NCBI RefSeq assembly: GCF_003987435.1
Contig: NZ_PIQG01000001.1
Location: 62,001 to 126,000, forward strand
Direction of reading: 5' to 3'
DNA: 64,000 nucleotides
Origin: Pseudidiomarina taiwanensis
GTDB lineage: Bacteria; Pseudomonadota; Gammaproteobacteria; Enterobacterales; Alteromonadaceae
Numbering within the stretch: the stretch's first letter is position 1; each line of letters starts with the position of its first letter. Shown in pieces: positions 44,595 through 54,800 of this stretch. Position numbers and translations under genes: made by a program. The notes under the pieces are model-generated. The model ran no database searches and was not told the origin of the DNA. It saw only the letters and a program-made list of their open reading frames with translations.

Positions 44595-45392
44595 TCAAGC
44601 ACCGAGCAAAATATCTTTTACAAAGCGGCTGCCGAAATAGGCCAATGTAAGAATAACACTGGCAATTACAGAGGCGATAACAAGCCCCTTACCACGCGCT
44701 CTAGCGACGCCGTGGAAAAGACTTATCGCGATATACATAACTGCAGCAACACTACTTAAGATGGTTTTATGTGCTTGTCCCTGAGCGAACATATCCTCGA
44801 GAAACAAAAAACCGGTTAATAGCGCGAGGACCAACAGTGCCGCGCCACTCGTGACTAGGCGGAAGAAGTATTGCTCGATGGTTAATAAGGGCGGCAAATG
44901 GCGACTGACGGCTGCAGATTTGTGATGTTTGAGTAGATGCGATAGGTACAAAAGCTGAACTGCGTATAAGGTCGCAAGCATTAATACCGCGTAGGCTAGC
45001 AGCGAAATGACAACGTGTGCGACAAGCGCTGCTCTCGCATCGATTGCGGCGCCCCAATCGGTCGGGCTGGCAACCATTAAGGTGACGGCGACAGCAGCAA
45101 AAACCATGATCACTGGACGTAACAATAAACCGGTTTTGCGCTTCGCAGCGACAACCACGAGTGCTGCCAAAAAGACTGCAACAGAACTCAAACTGGTGGT
45201 GATGGTAATATGTTCAAAATGATCGAGCGCTAAGTGTTGCCAGATCAGATAAATATTGCCAATGATAGCTACGACGGCAAGCGCTACATTGCCTTTGACT
45301 TGATTTGAGGTGTGCGTTAATGCTCGCCACATTAAACCTGCAGCTAAAAGATAAGCAAAAACTGTCAGACTAAAAGGAATCACTGTCGCCAT
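44595..45392 (-). CDS. ypjD: Inner-membrane protein YpjD, cytochrome c assembly (CcsA/CcmC-like) family
   Basis: The 265-residue protein has eight predicted helices, with LIWQHLALDHFEHITITTSLSS-type loop, AHVVISLLAYAVLMLATLYAVQLLYLSH (near 124) and a C-terminal SLFHGVARARGKG segment. It belongs to the CcmC/CcsA heme-handling fold, but YpjD itself has no established role. It lies upstream of yfjD on the same strand (56 bp gap) and divergent from ffh, matching the E. coli neighbourhood. Confidence 0.88.
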   Translation of the reverse strand: MATVIPFSLTVFAYLLAAGLMWRALTHTSNQVKGNVALAVVAIIGNIYLIWQHLALDHFEHITITTSLSSVAVFLAALVVVAAKRKTGLLLRPVIMVFAAVAVTLMVASPTDWGAAIDARAALVAHVVISLLAYAVLMLATLYAVQLLYLSHLLKHHKSAAVSRHLPPLLTIEQYFFRLVTSGAALLVLALLTGFLFLEDMFAQGQAHKTILSSVAAVMYIAISLFHGVARARGKGLVIASVIASVILTLAYFGSRFVKDILLGA

Positions 45393-45552
45393 CGGCTGTC
45401 ATCCTAGCTCCATATCGACTGGTCATTAAAGTATATGCATAGTTGTCACTAAACCCAAGTAAATAAGCAACGCCAAGCAAGAATAATCACTTGAATTCGG
45501 GTATACTCGGCCTCATTGCTTGGGGTAATGCTAAGAATTATGGATCTAACCT

Positions 45553-46926
45553 ATGTTCGAAAATTTAAGTGAACGACTGTCCCAGTCGCTAAAGTCAATT
45601 ACAGGGCGTGGTCGACTAACTGAAGACAATATTAAAGATACTCTGCGCGAAGTTCGGATGGCCCTGCTTGAAGCTGATGTCGCCTTACCAGTGGTGCGCG
45701 AATTCGTCGCAGCGGTTAAAGCGGATGCCGTTGGTGCTGAGGTCAATAAAAGCCTCACCCCTGGACAAGAGTTTCTCAAAATCGTTCAGCGTCAACTTGA
45801 AGCTGCCATGGGGGAAGGGAATGTCCCACTGAATCTCGCAACTCAACCTCCGGCAGTGCTGTTGATGGCAGGTCTGCAAGGGGCGGGTAAAACCACCAGC
45901 GTCGCTAAACTTGCGAAATACTTAAAAGATCGCGAGAAGAAAAAAGTTTTGGTGGTGAGCGCGGACGTATATCGTCCTGCGGCGATTAAACAGTTAGAAA
46001 CGCTTGCGGCTGAAGTCGATGTAGAGTTTTTCCCCTCCAGCACAGATCAGAGTCCAGTGGCCATCGCTGAAGGTGCGATTCAACATGCGAAAAAGAAATT
46101 TATTGATGTAGTCATTGTCGATACGGCAGGACGCACCGCCATTGATGACGAGATGATGGCAGAAATTAAAGCGCTGCATGGTGCAATTAAGCCTATTGAG
46201 ACTTTGTTTGTGGTTGACTCGATGACAGGTCAAGATGCAGCAAATACTGCTCAAGCTTTCAATGAGGCGTTGCCACTAACGGGTGTGATCCTGACTAAAA
46301 CAGACGGTGATGCGCGAGGTGGTGCTGCGCTGTCAATTCGTCATATTACCGGTAAGCCAATCAAATTCCTTGGGGTAGGCGAAAAGACCAGTGCCCTTGA
46401 GCCATTTCATCCTGAGCGAGTCGCATCTAGAATTCTAGGAATGGGCGATGTCCTCTCGCTTATTGATGAACTCGAACAAAAAGTTGATAAAGAAAAAGCC
46501 GCTAAAGTTGCTCAAAAAGTAATGAAAGAAGGAAAGTTTTCATTAGAAGACTTTCGTGAACAACTGGTTCAAATGCGCAGTATGGGCGGCATGATGGGCT
46601 TGATGGACAAGCTTCCGGGGATGGGCAAAGTCAGTGCTCAAGTGAAAGATCAAATGGATGATAAGGTGACCCTTAGAATGGAAGCGATTATCAATTCCAT
46701 GACCCCCAAAGAACGCCAGTATCCAGACTTAATTAAAGGCTCGCGCAAGCGCCGCATCGCAGCGGGTTCAGGGACTCAGGTACAAGATGTAAACCGCCTG
46801 CTGAAACAATTCATGCAAATGCAGAAGATGATGAAAAAGATGAAAGGCGGTGGCATGGCGAAAATGCTCAGAGGAATGGGCGGAATGGGCGGTAAGCTAC
46901 CACCGGGCATGTTCCCGAAACGCTAG
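45553..46926 (+). CDS. ffh: Signal recognition particle protein Ffh
   Basis: Ffh is the GTPase of SRP; with 4.5S RNA it targets inner-membrane proteins to FtsY and SecYEG. The 457-residue protein has the N domain (1-88), the G domain with GLQGAGKTTSVAKL (near 105), DTAGRTAIDDEMM (near 189) and TKTDGDARGG (near 246), and the Met-rich M domain (from about 300) ending in the GGMAKMLRGMGGMGG tail. Downstream is rpsP, a classic order. Confidence 0.98.
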   Translation: MFENLSERLSQSLKSITGRGRLTEDNIKDTLREVRMALLEADVALPVVREFVAAVKADAVGAEVNKSLTPGQEFLKIVQRQLEAAMGEGNVPLNLATQPPAVLLMAGLQGAGKTTSVAKLAKYLKDREKKKVLVVSADVYRPAAIKQLETLAAEVDVEFFPSSTDQSPVAIAEGAIQHAKKKFIDVVIVDTAGRTAIDDEMMAEIKALHGAIKPIETLFVVDSMTGQDAANTAQAFNEALPLTGVILTKTDGDARGGAALSIRHITGKPIKFLGVGEKTSALEPFHPERVASRILGMGDVLSLIDELEQKVDKEKAAKVAQKVMKEGKFSLEDFREQLVQMRSMGGMMGLMDKLPGMGKVSAQVKDQMDDKVTLRMEAIINSMTPKERQYPDLIKGSRKRRIAAGSGTQVQDVNRLLKQFMQMQKMMKKMKGGGMAKMLRGMGGMGGKLPPGMFPKR

Positions 46927-46933
46927 AGAATAC

Positions 46934-46961
46934 TTGCATTGCAAGAAAAAATCGGTAGAAT
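46934..46961 (+). promoter_or_regulatory. Promoter of the rpsP-rimM-trmD-rplS operon
   Basis: TTGCAT at 46934-46939, a 16-base spacer and TAGAAT at 46956-46961 with a GC-rich discriminator (TAGCGCGC), 73 bases before rpsP. Confidence 0.65.
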
Positions 46962-47033
46962 TAGCGCGCTCTTCGACCCAGGTCGGAGGCGTACGCATTT
47001 ATTTAACATTAGAAAACTGTATCGAGGAACGTA

Positions 47034-47282
47034 ATGGTAACCATTCGTTTAGCACGTCACGGCGCTAAAAAGCGCCCATTCTACCAAATGGTAGTGACCG
47101 ACAGTCGTAATGCTCGCGACGGTCGTTTTATTGAAAATGTTGGTTTCTTCAACCCGCTTGCGCGTGGTCAAGAAGAAACATTGCGCGTTGACTTAGATCG
47201 TATTGACCACTGGGTTGGTCATGGTGCGACCTTGTCTGAGCGTGTTGCAAAATTGGTGAAAGACGCGCGTCGCGCAGCTTAA
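47034..47282 (+). CDS. rpsP: 30S ribosomal protein bS16
   Basis: The 82-residue protein starts [30 protein letters not shown], the S16 signature, with [16 protein letters not shown] precedes the ATG. First gene of a four-gene translation operon with the E. coli order. Confidence 0.98.
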   Translation: MVTIRLARHGAKKRPFYQMVVTDSRNARDGRFIENVGFFNPLARGQEETLRVDLDRIDHWVGHGATLSERVAKLVKDARRAA

Positions 47283-47308
47283 GCCGAACACAGTAGCTGC
47301 GGGTAGCA

Positions 47309-47839
47309 ATGAACGAAAACACTCAACAAGTTGTTGTTGGTCGCCTTGGCGCCGTTTACGGGGTCAAAGGATGGCTTAAAGTTCAAAGTTACACCGATGA
47401 TGCTGAAGCCATTTTTGAATATAGCCCTTGGGCAATTATTCACGGGAAACAAGCGCAACAGGTAGAGGTCGCGGAATGGCGGCGACACAATAAAGGCCTG
47501 ATTGTGAAATTGAGTGGAATAGATGATCGCGACGCGGCACACAGTTTAACTGGTGCGGAAATCGTGATTGATGCCGCCCAATTACCTGAGTTACCCGAAG
47601 ATGAGTTTTATTGGCGAGACCTAATTGGTATGGCTGTGGTAAATACCGATGGTTATAACATGGGTGTCGTCGAGCAGATAATGGCCACCGCATCAAATGA
47701 TGTGATGGTCGTGAAAGCAAACCATAACGATGCGTTTGGACGGTCGGAACGATTGATTCCATTCATTCAGAGTCAGTATGTGAATGAAGTCGATCGTGAC
47801 CAGAAGAAAATAGTTGTGGATTGGCCTGCGGATTTTTGA
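47309..47839 (+). CDS. rimM: Ribosome maturation factor RimM
   Basis: RimM binds S19 and assists maturation of the 30S head. The 176-residue protein has the N-terminal domain with [23 protein letters not shown] (near 8) and the C-terminal PRC-barrel with [16 protein letters not shown] (near 100) and [11 protein letters not shown]. Its TGA overlaps the trmD ATG by one base. Confidence 0.97.
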   Translation: MNENTQQVVVGRLGAVYGVKGWLKVQSYTDDAEAIFEYSPWAIIHGKQAQQVEVAEWRRHNKGLIVKLSGIDDRDAAHSLTGAEIVIDAAQLPELPEDEFYWRDLIGMAVVNTDGYNMGVVEQIMATASNDVMVVKANHNDAFGRSERLIPFIQSQYVNEVDRDQKKIVVDWPADF

Positions 47840-48609
47840 TGTCAGCAAAGTTAAAGGTCAACGTCATTACGTTGTTCCCTGAAATGTTGCAGGCTATCAC
47901 CGAAGTGGGCGTTACCGGTCGAGCGGTGCGGGACGGGTTAATCGAGATTGATGCGATCAATCCTCGCGACTTCACTCACGACAAACACCGAACAGTGGAC
48001 GATCGTCCATATGGAGGTGGGCCGGGAATGCTGATGATGGTGCAGCCATTGACGGATGCGATTGCAGCGGCCAAGCAGCAGCTTGGACCACAGGCCAAGG
48101 TGATATATATGTCACCGCAAGGGCGTAAATTGGATCAGCAAGGTGTCGCGGAGCTTGCGCAAAGCGAAAACTTGATTATCCTCGCCGGTCGTTACGAAGG
48201 TATCGATGAACGGGTGATTAATGCCCATGTCGATGCAGAGTGGTCGATTGGTGATTATGTTCTGAGTGGGGGAGAGCTCCCTGCCATGGTATTACTCGAT
48301 GCGGTTGCACGGTTAATACCTGGGGTGCTTGGTCATAGTGAATCTGCAGCAGAAGACTCTTTTGCGAACGGATTACTTGATTGCCCGCACTATACACGAC
48401 CAGAAGTGCTTGATGGTGAGGTGGTGCCGGCTGTTTTACTCAGCGGCAATCATGCAAAAATTAAACGTTGGCGGATGAAGCAAGCGCTCGGAAGAACCTG
48501 GCTTCGCCGACCAGATATGTTAAATAATCTAGCTCTGACTGACGAGCAGCAGCAGTTACTCGATGAATATATAAACGAGTATCAGCAAGCACAAAGCTCG
48601 GGTAGTTAA
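47839..48609 (+). CDS. trmD: tRNA (guanine37-N1)-methyltransferase TrmD
   Basis: TrmD makes m1G37 in tRNAs reading CNN codons and prevents frameshifting. The 256-residue SPOUT protein has [11 protein letters not shown] (near 7), [18 protein letters not shown] (near 51), the knot motifs [16 protein letters not shown] (near 109) and [22 protein letters not shown] (near 134). The frame opens at TTG 47821, but ATG 47839 gives the normal N-terminus and TGATG coupling with rimM. Confidence 0.97.
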   Translation: MSAKLKVNVITLFPEMLQAITEVGVTGRAVRDGLIEIDAINPRDFTHDKHRTVDDRPYGGGPGMLMMVQPLTDAIAAAKQQLGPQAKVIYMSPQGRKLDQQGVAELAQSENLIILAGRYEGIDERVINAHVDAEWSIGDYVLSGGELPAMVLLDAVARLIPGVLGHSESAAEDSFANGLLDCPHYTRPEVLDGEVVPAVLLSGNHAKIKRWRMKQALGRTWLRRPDMLNNLALTDEQQQLLDEYINEYQQAQSSGS

Positions 48610-48629
48610 TCTAGGTAAGTGAGGCAAGT

Positions 48630-48989
48630 ATGGCTAAAGTAAATCAAAATTTGATCAAAGCGATCGAAGATGAGCAAATGAAAAGCGACCTTCCGGATTA
48701 TGCGCCGGGCGATACAGTGGTCGTTAATGTTAAAGTAAAAGAAGGCAACCGTGAGCGGATCCAGGCATTCGAAGGGGTTGTCATCGCGAAGCGTAACCGT
48801 GGTTTGCACTCAGCATTTACCGTGCGTAAGATTTCAAACGGTGAAGGTGTTGAGCGTACTTTCCAAGTCCACAGCCCGCTTATCGATAGCATCGTAGTTA
48901 AGCGTAAAGGTGCGGTTCGTCGTGCTAAGCTGTACTACTTGCGTGAGCGTTCAGGTAAGTCTGCACGTATTCGCGAGAAGTTGTCTTAA
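48630..48989 (+). CDS. rplS: 50S ribosomal protein bL19
   Basis: The 119-residue protein reads [14 protein letters not shown], then [28 protein letters not shown] and a basic C-terminus [18 protein letters not shown], matching L19 at the subunit interface. Last gene of the operon, followed by a terminator. Confidence 0.98.
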   Translation: MAKVNQNLIKAIEDEQMKSDLPDYAPGDTVVVNVKVKEGNRERIQAFEGVVIAKRNRGLHSAFTVRKISNGEGVERTFQVHSPLIDSIVVKRKGAVRRAKLYYLRERSGKSARIREKLS

Positions 48990-49013
48990 GTATTCTGAGC
49001 ACATCAGAATCTC

Positions 49014-49041
49014 AAAAAACCCGCTTTATGCGGGTTTTTTT
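49014..49041 (+). terminator. Rho-independent terminator after rplS
   Basis: AAAAAACCCGC, loop TTTAT, GCGGGTTTTTTT: an 11-bp perfect stem with a T-run. Confidence 0.95.
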
Positions 49042-49090
49042 GTGGCCAAAATAAGGCACAATAAAAAAGGCTAAGAAAAAGGGGACTCGG

Positions 49091-50209
49091 GTGGAAGAAC
49101 AAGAGTTAGCGCGTCTGCGTGCAGAGATTGATGCAACGGATCACCAATTACTGAAAACCTTAAAGCGGCGACAAGAACTCGCAGCTGAAATCGGTCGGGT
49201 GAAGCGTAAGCTCGGACAGCCCCTTTATGTGCCCGCTCGGGAACGTCAACTGATTGCAGCTCGACGCCAAGAAGCTCGGGCTCAAGGGCTCTCTGAGCAA
49301 CTGATTGAAGACGTGCTTCGTCGTGCAATGCGCGAGAGTTATCAGCAGCAACAAGCCAGTGATGAGCACTTAAGTGGTCGAGTGATCGCTATTATTGGCG
49401 GTGCTGGCGCGCTTGGGTCGCTGTTTCATCGGCTGTTCACTGGTGCTGGCGCACGCGTCATGATTATTGAGAAAGATGACTGGGCTCAACTCAGTGAAGC
49501 TGAACAACTTGATCTCGTTCTCTTTGCCACGCCGATCGCGCAGACCCCTGAGCTCATCACGCAGTTACCTGAGCTTCCCGACTCCTGTGTGCTCGCTGAT
49601 TTAACCAGTATCAAAGAGCAGCCATTGCAACAGATGCTCGCTCAGCATCAAGGTCCGGTGGTGGGTTTACATCCGATGTTTGGACCACAACTGAACCATT
49701 TAGCCAAACAGCTTATAGTGGTCTGTCATGGTCGTCAGCAACCGGCCTATCAGTGGTTACTCGACGCTTTTCAGCGCTGGGGAGCACATTTGCAAGAGGT
49801 CTCCGCGAAGCAACATGATGCGGCAATGGCTTTTGTGCAAATGCTTCGGCACTTATCAACCTTCGTTTACGGACGTCATCTGGCTCAGGAGCAAGTTGAT
49901 ATCGCACAGCTTATTGCCTTGAGTTCGCCGATCTATCGTTTAGAAATGATGATGGTTGGGCGCTTATTTGCGCAAAACCCAGAGCTGTATGCAGATATTA
50001 TTCTTGCTAATAAATCACACTTCGTGATGATTAAGCGCTATCTCGAAACCTTTACAGAAGTGCTCGACCAGCTTGAACGCGGCGAACGCTCAGACTTTAT
50101 CGAAGCGTTCGAGCAAGTACATCAATTCTTTGGGGATTATGCTGAACAGTTTTTAGCAGAGAGTCAGCATTTACTCGATGCCGCCGGTGATGCCCATCAG
50201 GTCGGCTAG
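49091..50209 (+). CDS. tyrA: Bifunctional chorismate mutase/prephenate dehydrogenase TyrA
   Basis: The T-protein converts chorismate to prephenate and then to 4-hydroxyphenylpyruvate for tyrosine. The 372-residue protein has an AroQ chorismate mutase domain (about 1-90; LRAEIDATDHQLLKTLKRRQ and VPARERQLIAARR) and a dehydrogenase domain with the dinucleotide fold IIGGAGALGSLFHRLF (near 101), GLHPMFGP (near 196) and an all-alpha C-terminus. GTG 49091 is the start. The aroF-type DAHP synthase that often precedes it is absent; the 3' end overlaps an antisense receiver gene by 39 bp. Confidence 0.95.
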   Translation: MEEQELARLRAEIDATDHQLLKTLKRRQELAAEIGRVKRKLGQPLYVPARERQLIAARRQEARAQGLSEQLIEDVLRRAMRESYQQQQASDEHLSGRVIAIIGGAGALGSLFHRLFTGAGARVMIIEKDDWAQLSEAEQLDLVLFATPIAQTPELITQLPELPDSCVLADLTSIKEQPLQQMLAQHQGPVVGLHPMFGPQLNHLAKQLIVVCHGRQQPAYQWLLDAFQRWGAHLQEVSAKQHDAAMAFVQMLRHLSTFVYGRHLAQEQVDIAQLIALSSPIYRLEMMMVGRLFAQNPELYADIILANKSHFVMIKRYLETFTEVLDQLERGERSDFIEAFEQVHQFFGDYAEQFLAESQHLLDAAGDAHQVG

Positions 50210-50533
50210 TTGCTTCGGATTTACGGGTTTGGTGAGACAATGGCTGATGCCAACTTGCTGACAGCGTTCAATAAGTTCACTCGCGTCCGTGCTGCTCACC
50301 ATTGCAAAGCTGCAGCGCTCTGCACAATAAGGTGCGAGCGCCTCTTTCAATTCGGTTCCAATGGCATCGGGTAATTCTTGATCGAGGAAAATGTAATCAT
50401 ATCGGTGCACCTGCACTAAGCGAAAAGCCTCAGCAGCCGAGTCAGCAGTGTGTACCTCAACTTTGAGTTGCGCTAGCATACTCTTCATAATTTCTTTTGA
50501 GATAAAATCATCATCGACAATTAAAGCACGCAT
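50171..50533 (-). CDS. Stand-alone response-regulator receiver protein (CheY-like)
   Basis: A 120-residue single receiver domain: acidic pocket VDDD (Asp7-Asp9), phosphoacceptor Asp51 in IFLDQELP, Ser/Thr near 80 (MVSSTD) and the conserved Lys in LTKPVN. There is no output domain. The Met at 50533 starts the domain; the longer frame to 50602 would add an unlikely extension. Its final 39 bp overlap tyrA on the other strand. It could be a shuttle for a phosphorelay such as the hybrid kinase at 38.8-40.8 kb, but that link is speculation. Confidence 0.85.
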   Translation of the reverse strand: MRALIVDDDFISKEIMKSMLAQLKVEVHTADSAAEAFRLVQVHRYDYIFLDQELPDAIGTELKEALAPYCAERCSFAMVSSTDASELIERCQQVGISHCLTKPVNPKQLADLMGITGGIE

Positions 50534-50645
50534 ACCTTTCTCGCCATTGAACAATAGGATTAAGCCAAAAGAATGAATCTCGATATCGAGACATCTTAGC
50601 AAAAGGAAAGGGTGAGTGCGATAGCATCACGATAGGAGAGTCTCG

Positions 50646-51290
50646 ATGTCAGGGGCACAGCAAAAAGTTAAAGTGTGGGATGGGTTTGTTCGTATTTTTC
50701 ACTGGTTGCTCGTACTTTTGTTTGCCGGACTTTGGTGGACAGCAGAAAACCATGAAATGGAGCGCCATGGCCAGCTTGGTTATATTTTAGTGGGGCTGCT
50801 TGTCGCGCGCATTTTATGGGGGCTATGGGGCAGTGAAACCGCGCGCTTTAGTCAGTTCGTCCGCTCCCCTAAGGCAGTGATAGGTTATCTTAAAGACACT
50901 GAAGCAAAGCCGTCAGTTGGTCATAATCCTCTCGGTGGTTGGTCAGTCATCGTTTTACTGTTGTTGCTGCTAGCGCAAGTTGTTACTGGACTCTTTAATA
51001 GCGATGATATTTTGTTTAGTGGTCCACTAGCTCATTTGGTCAAGGGCGATCTAGCCGAAGCGATCGGCGAAATACACGAAATTGTGTTCGAGGTTTTGCT
51101 GGTGCTTATCGCAGTCCATATCATTGCGATTGTGGTGTATCGTTTACGCGGTAAGAATCTACTGATAGCGATGCTGACTGGATGGCAAAGAGCGGATGCA
51201 AAAATCACAGCGCCGCGGATTCGTTCTGGGCTTTGGGGGATGGTGCTAGCGGCAGTATGTATTGCCGCTAGCTGGTGGTATTTCGCTTAG
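50646..51290 (+). CDS. Cytochrome b561-family membrane protein
   Basis: The 214-residue protein has four membrane helices (about 15-35, 42-62, 95-115, 140-165) and a last one near 195-212. The start VKVWDGFVRIFHWLLVLLFAGLWW contains the first heme His, and further His residues occur near 155 (EIHEIVFE) and 170 (VHIIAIVVYR), as in Ni/Fe-hydrogenase-type b cytochromes. It would pass electrons between quinol and a periplasmic partner. It converges on a cytochrome c' gene with a 4-bp overlap; in other bacteria these two families are often neighbours. Confidence 0.88.
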   Translation: MSGAQQKVKVWDGFVRIFHWLLVLLFAGLWWTAENHEMERHGQLGYILVGLLVARILWGLWGSETARFSQFVRSPKAVIGYLKDTEAKPSVGHNPLGGWSVIVLLLLLLAQVVTGLFNSDDILFSGPLAHLVKGDLAEAIGEIHEIVFEVLLVLIAVHIIAIVVYRLRGKNLLIAMLTGWQRADAKITAPRIRSGLWGMVLAAVCIAASWWYFA

Positions 51291-51754
51291 TCTTTATATT
51301 GGTCGTGGCAAGCTTTACAGTTTTTTGCTGCGGCCATAAAGGCTGATTTGGATGCCCCCATGTCGCCTCCAGCGGCTGCTTCTGCAAGCGCTGCTGCATC
51401 ACTTTGGAATTGAGTTGCCCGCGCTTGGAAGTCGTCCCAGTTATCCCAAATCTCTGGAAGCGCATCAGAACCCGCTCCCGGCTGAGCACCTTGGGTATTG
51501 AATGCTGGCCATGGAATAGTTGCGAGTTTAGCGAAGTCAGCGGCCCGCTCAGCGAATAGCTGCTGGTCCCACGCCACATCACCTTTGACCATATCACCTA
51601 AATAGGCGAAGTTTTGGCGCATAATTGAGAACGCTTTCTGGCGATATTCGACGGCTTTTTCAGCATCACCGAAGGCAGTTTGAGCGGTTGTTACTGCGGA
51701 TAGTGTAACGGCGGCGAGTGCGGCACTAATAAGACCTAATTTGCGTGAAATCAT
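51287..51754 (-). CDS. Cytochrome c' (periplasmic, c556-like)
   Basis: The 155-residue protein has a signal peptide (about 1-25, cut after Thr-Ala or Ala-Gln-Thr-Ala) and a four-helix bundle ending in the heme motif CKACH (Cys near 147-150, His 151). The N-terminal RQKAFSIMRQNFAYLGDMVKG is typical of cytochrome c', which binds NO and protects against it. Likely electron partner of the adjacent b561 protein. Confidence 0.92.
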   Translation of the reverse strand: MISRKLGLISAALAAVTLSAVTTAQTAFGDAEKAVEYRQKAFSIMRQNFAYLGDMVKGDVAWDQQLFAERAADFAKLATIPWPAFNTQGAQPGAGSDALPEIWDNWDDFQARATQFQSDAAALAEAAAGGDMGASKSAFMAAAKNCKACHDQYKD

Positions 51755-51879
51755 GAATCTCTCCTCAATAATTGTCGTTTTAACGACTTCAATACGCTAT
51801 TCGTCCATATTTAGATTGCGCTGAGGCGCAGTTGGCATTTACTGTAAGCCAATACCATAACACGAACAAGGGGAAGTGA

Positions 51880-54800
51880 ATGTCTAGCAAATACCACTTG
51901 AGTGGAATTGCAGCTGCTTTGTTGGCGACCATGTCAGGCGCTGTTGGTGCGTCCCAGACCACCACAGTCCAGGGGCTGCATGACAATAGTTCGCAATTCT
52001 TCGCATTACAAAACGCAACTATTGTGACCGAGCCGGGGCAACGCATCGAAAATGCTACCTTGGTGATCCGCAACGGCAAAATAGAGCGGATTAATCGGAA
52101 CAACCAAGCACCCGCTGGGGCGCGCGTACTTGATCTCACGGGGCATATCATTTATCCCGGCTTTATTGACCCATATAGCAACTACGGCGTTGCTGAACCG
52201 GGTGAGCGGCAACGGGGCGGTTGGCGCAGCCAACCACCGGTTTACAATAATAAACGTGAGGGGGGGAATGCGGGTAATGATGCGATTCACTCTCAATATG
52301 ATTGGGTTGATTCGGTCAAAACCGATGCTAAAGCGGCACGAGCCTATGTAGAGCAGGGCTTTACCGCAGTACAAAGTGCTCGCCTTGATGGTATTTTCCA
52401 GGGCCAAGCTGTGACCCTGTCACTGGCAGATAAAATTCCCAACAATATTATCTACAACCCGTACGGGCGTCATTTTGGCTCGTTTGATAAAGGCAGTTCA
52501 GAGCAGCAATATCCATCGAGCTTGATGGGATCGATTGCTCTTGTTCGGCAAACTTTGTCAGATGCGAACTGGTATGAACAAGCATTTGGTAAGCAAGCTC
52601 ATAATGGTCCAGTTGAGTACAATGCTGCGCTACAAGAGCTGATTGAGATTGAGCGCGAAGGCTTGGTGTTTAAAGTCAGCGATGACAAATCACTCTTGCG
52701 CGCTCATGATGTTCTTTCACGTTTCAATGTTCCGGCTACCTATGTGGGCTCGAACTTCGAATATGCGCGAGTCGATGCGATTAAGTCGACTAACTCTACT
52801 TTGATTTTACCACTGAACTTCCCTGCGGCACCTGAAGTTAATGGCGTCAATGATCATCTCGACGTATCGTTGGCAGATTTACGCCATTGGGAGCGAGCAC
52901 CGAGTAATGCAGCCGTGATGGCTCAGGCAGGAATTGATTTTGCTTTCACTTTAAGTGACCTGCAAAAGCAATCTGATTTCTGGCCAAATCTTCGTAAGGC
53001 TGTCGCCCATGGGTTAAGTCAGGAAGATGCGTTAGCCGCCCTAACAACAATTCCGGCGCGAATTGCGGGCGTTGCGGATAAAGCGGGTAAATTGGCGCCA
53101 GGCTATATGGCTGACTTCGTCGTCGCCGATGGCGATTTATTCCAGCAAGGTGAAATTCAATCGGTCTGGTTGCAGGGGCAACAGGTCGAAATGAAGCCCT
53201 TACGCCAGGCAGTCCTTGCAGGTGATTTCTCAGTTGAGCTTGCAAATCAAACTCTGCCACTGACTATTAAGGCCGGTAAACGCATGAGTGGTGAGTTAAC
53301 CCTTGCGGGTGAGACGATTGCGCTGCGTAACCTTGAGCGTGATGATGCGCAAGTCCAATTTGTCTTTGATGCGGAGTTAGCCGGAATGAATGGCGCTTGG
53401 CGAGTGCGGATGGGACAAACCTCAGCAACGGGGTATAGCGGTATTGCGGTCTCACCAAGCGGACGCGAACTGCCACTTCGAGCAGAGCGCGTTGCAGATG
53501 CAGCGTCAGCTCCTGAGAAAACCGAAACCTCCGTAAATTATGCCAGTCGGGTGACCTTCCCAAATGTCGCGTTTGGACTTGATGGGCTGCCGCCACGACA
53601 GAATTTGCATATCAAAAACGCAACCGTATGGACTGCGGATGAGCAGGGCGTGTTGGAGAATGCGGATATTCTCATCCGTGACGGTAAGTTTGAGCGCATT
53701 GGCACAGATTTGCGGACTCCGCGCGGCTTCACTGTGATTGATGCAGAAGGGAAACATGTCACTCCGGGTATCATCGATGAACACTCGCATATCGCCATTG
53801 ATCGTGGAGTGAATGAGGGCTCAGAGGCGATCACTGCGGAAGTGCGAATTGGTGATGTGGTTAACCCTGATGACATTCATATTTATCGCTCACTTGCCGG
53901 TGGTACCACTATGGCTCAGCTGTTACACGGTTCAGCCAACCCAATCGGTGGTCAGGCGCAAGTGATTAAGCTGCGTTGGGGTGGCACTGCTGAGCAACTT
54001 AAATTCGACGCTGCGCCGCCGAGTATTAAATTCGCCCTCGGTGAAAATGTTAAACAGAGCAACTGGGGCAGTAATTATACCGTGCGTTATCCGCAAACGC
54101 GGATGGGTGTCGAGACCATCATGCGTGATGGCTTCACAGCTGCGCTCGAATATCGTCAGCGCTTGCGCGAGTACGACAAATTGAGTCGGCGCGAAAAAGA
54201 GCAAACCGCACCGCCAAGACCGGACTATCGTTTAAATACCTTGTTGGAGATCTTGGATAGCGAGCGATTTGTTCACGCCCACTCATACGTGCAGTCAGAA
54301 ATTTTAATGTTGATTCGACTGGCTGAGGAGTTTGACTTCACCCTGACCACCTTCACGCATATTCTTGAGGGCTATAAAGTCGCTAGCGAAATGGCGAAGC
54401 ACGGAGCTGGCGGCTCAACCTTTGCTGATTGGTGGGCCTACAAGTTCGAAGTGTATGATGCGATTCCGCAAAATGCCTGTTTAATGCAAGATAAAGGCGT
54501 TTTAACCAGCGTCAATTCAGATAGTAACGATCTGCAGCGTCGACTGAACACTGAGGCAGCCAAGTCAGTGACTTACTGTGGAATGTCAGAACATGAAGCA
54601 CTGCAATTGGTGACTTTAAATCCAGCGAAGCAATTGAAGGTTGATGAGTACGTGGGCAGTATTACCGAAGGTAAACACGCCGATTTTGTGATTTGGAACG
54701 ACCATCCGTTGTCTGCGTATGCAAGCCCTGATTCAACTTGGATCAATGCTCGTAAATTCTTTGACCGTGACGCCGACCTAGCCATGCGTGACGCAGTTGC

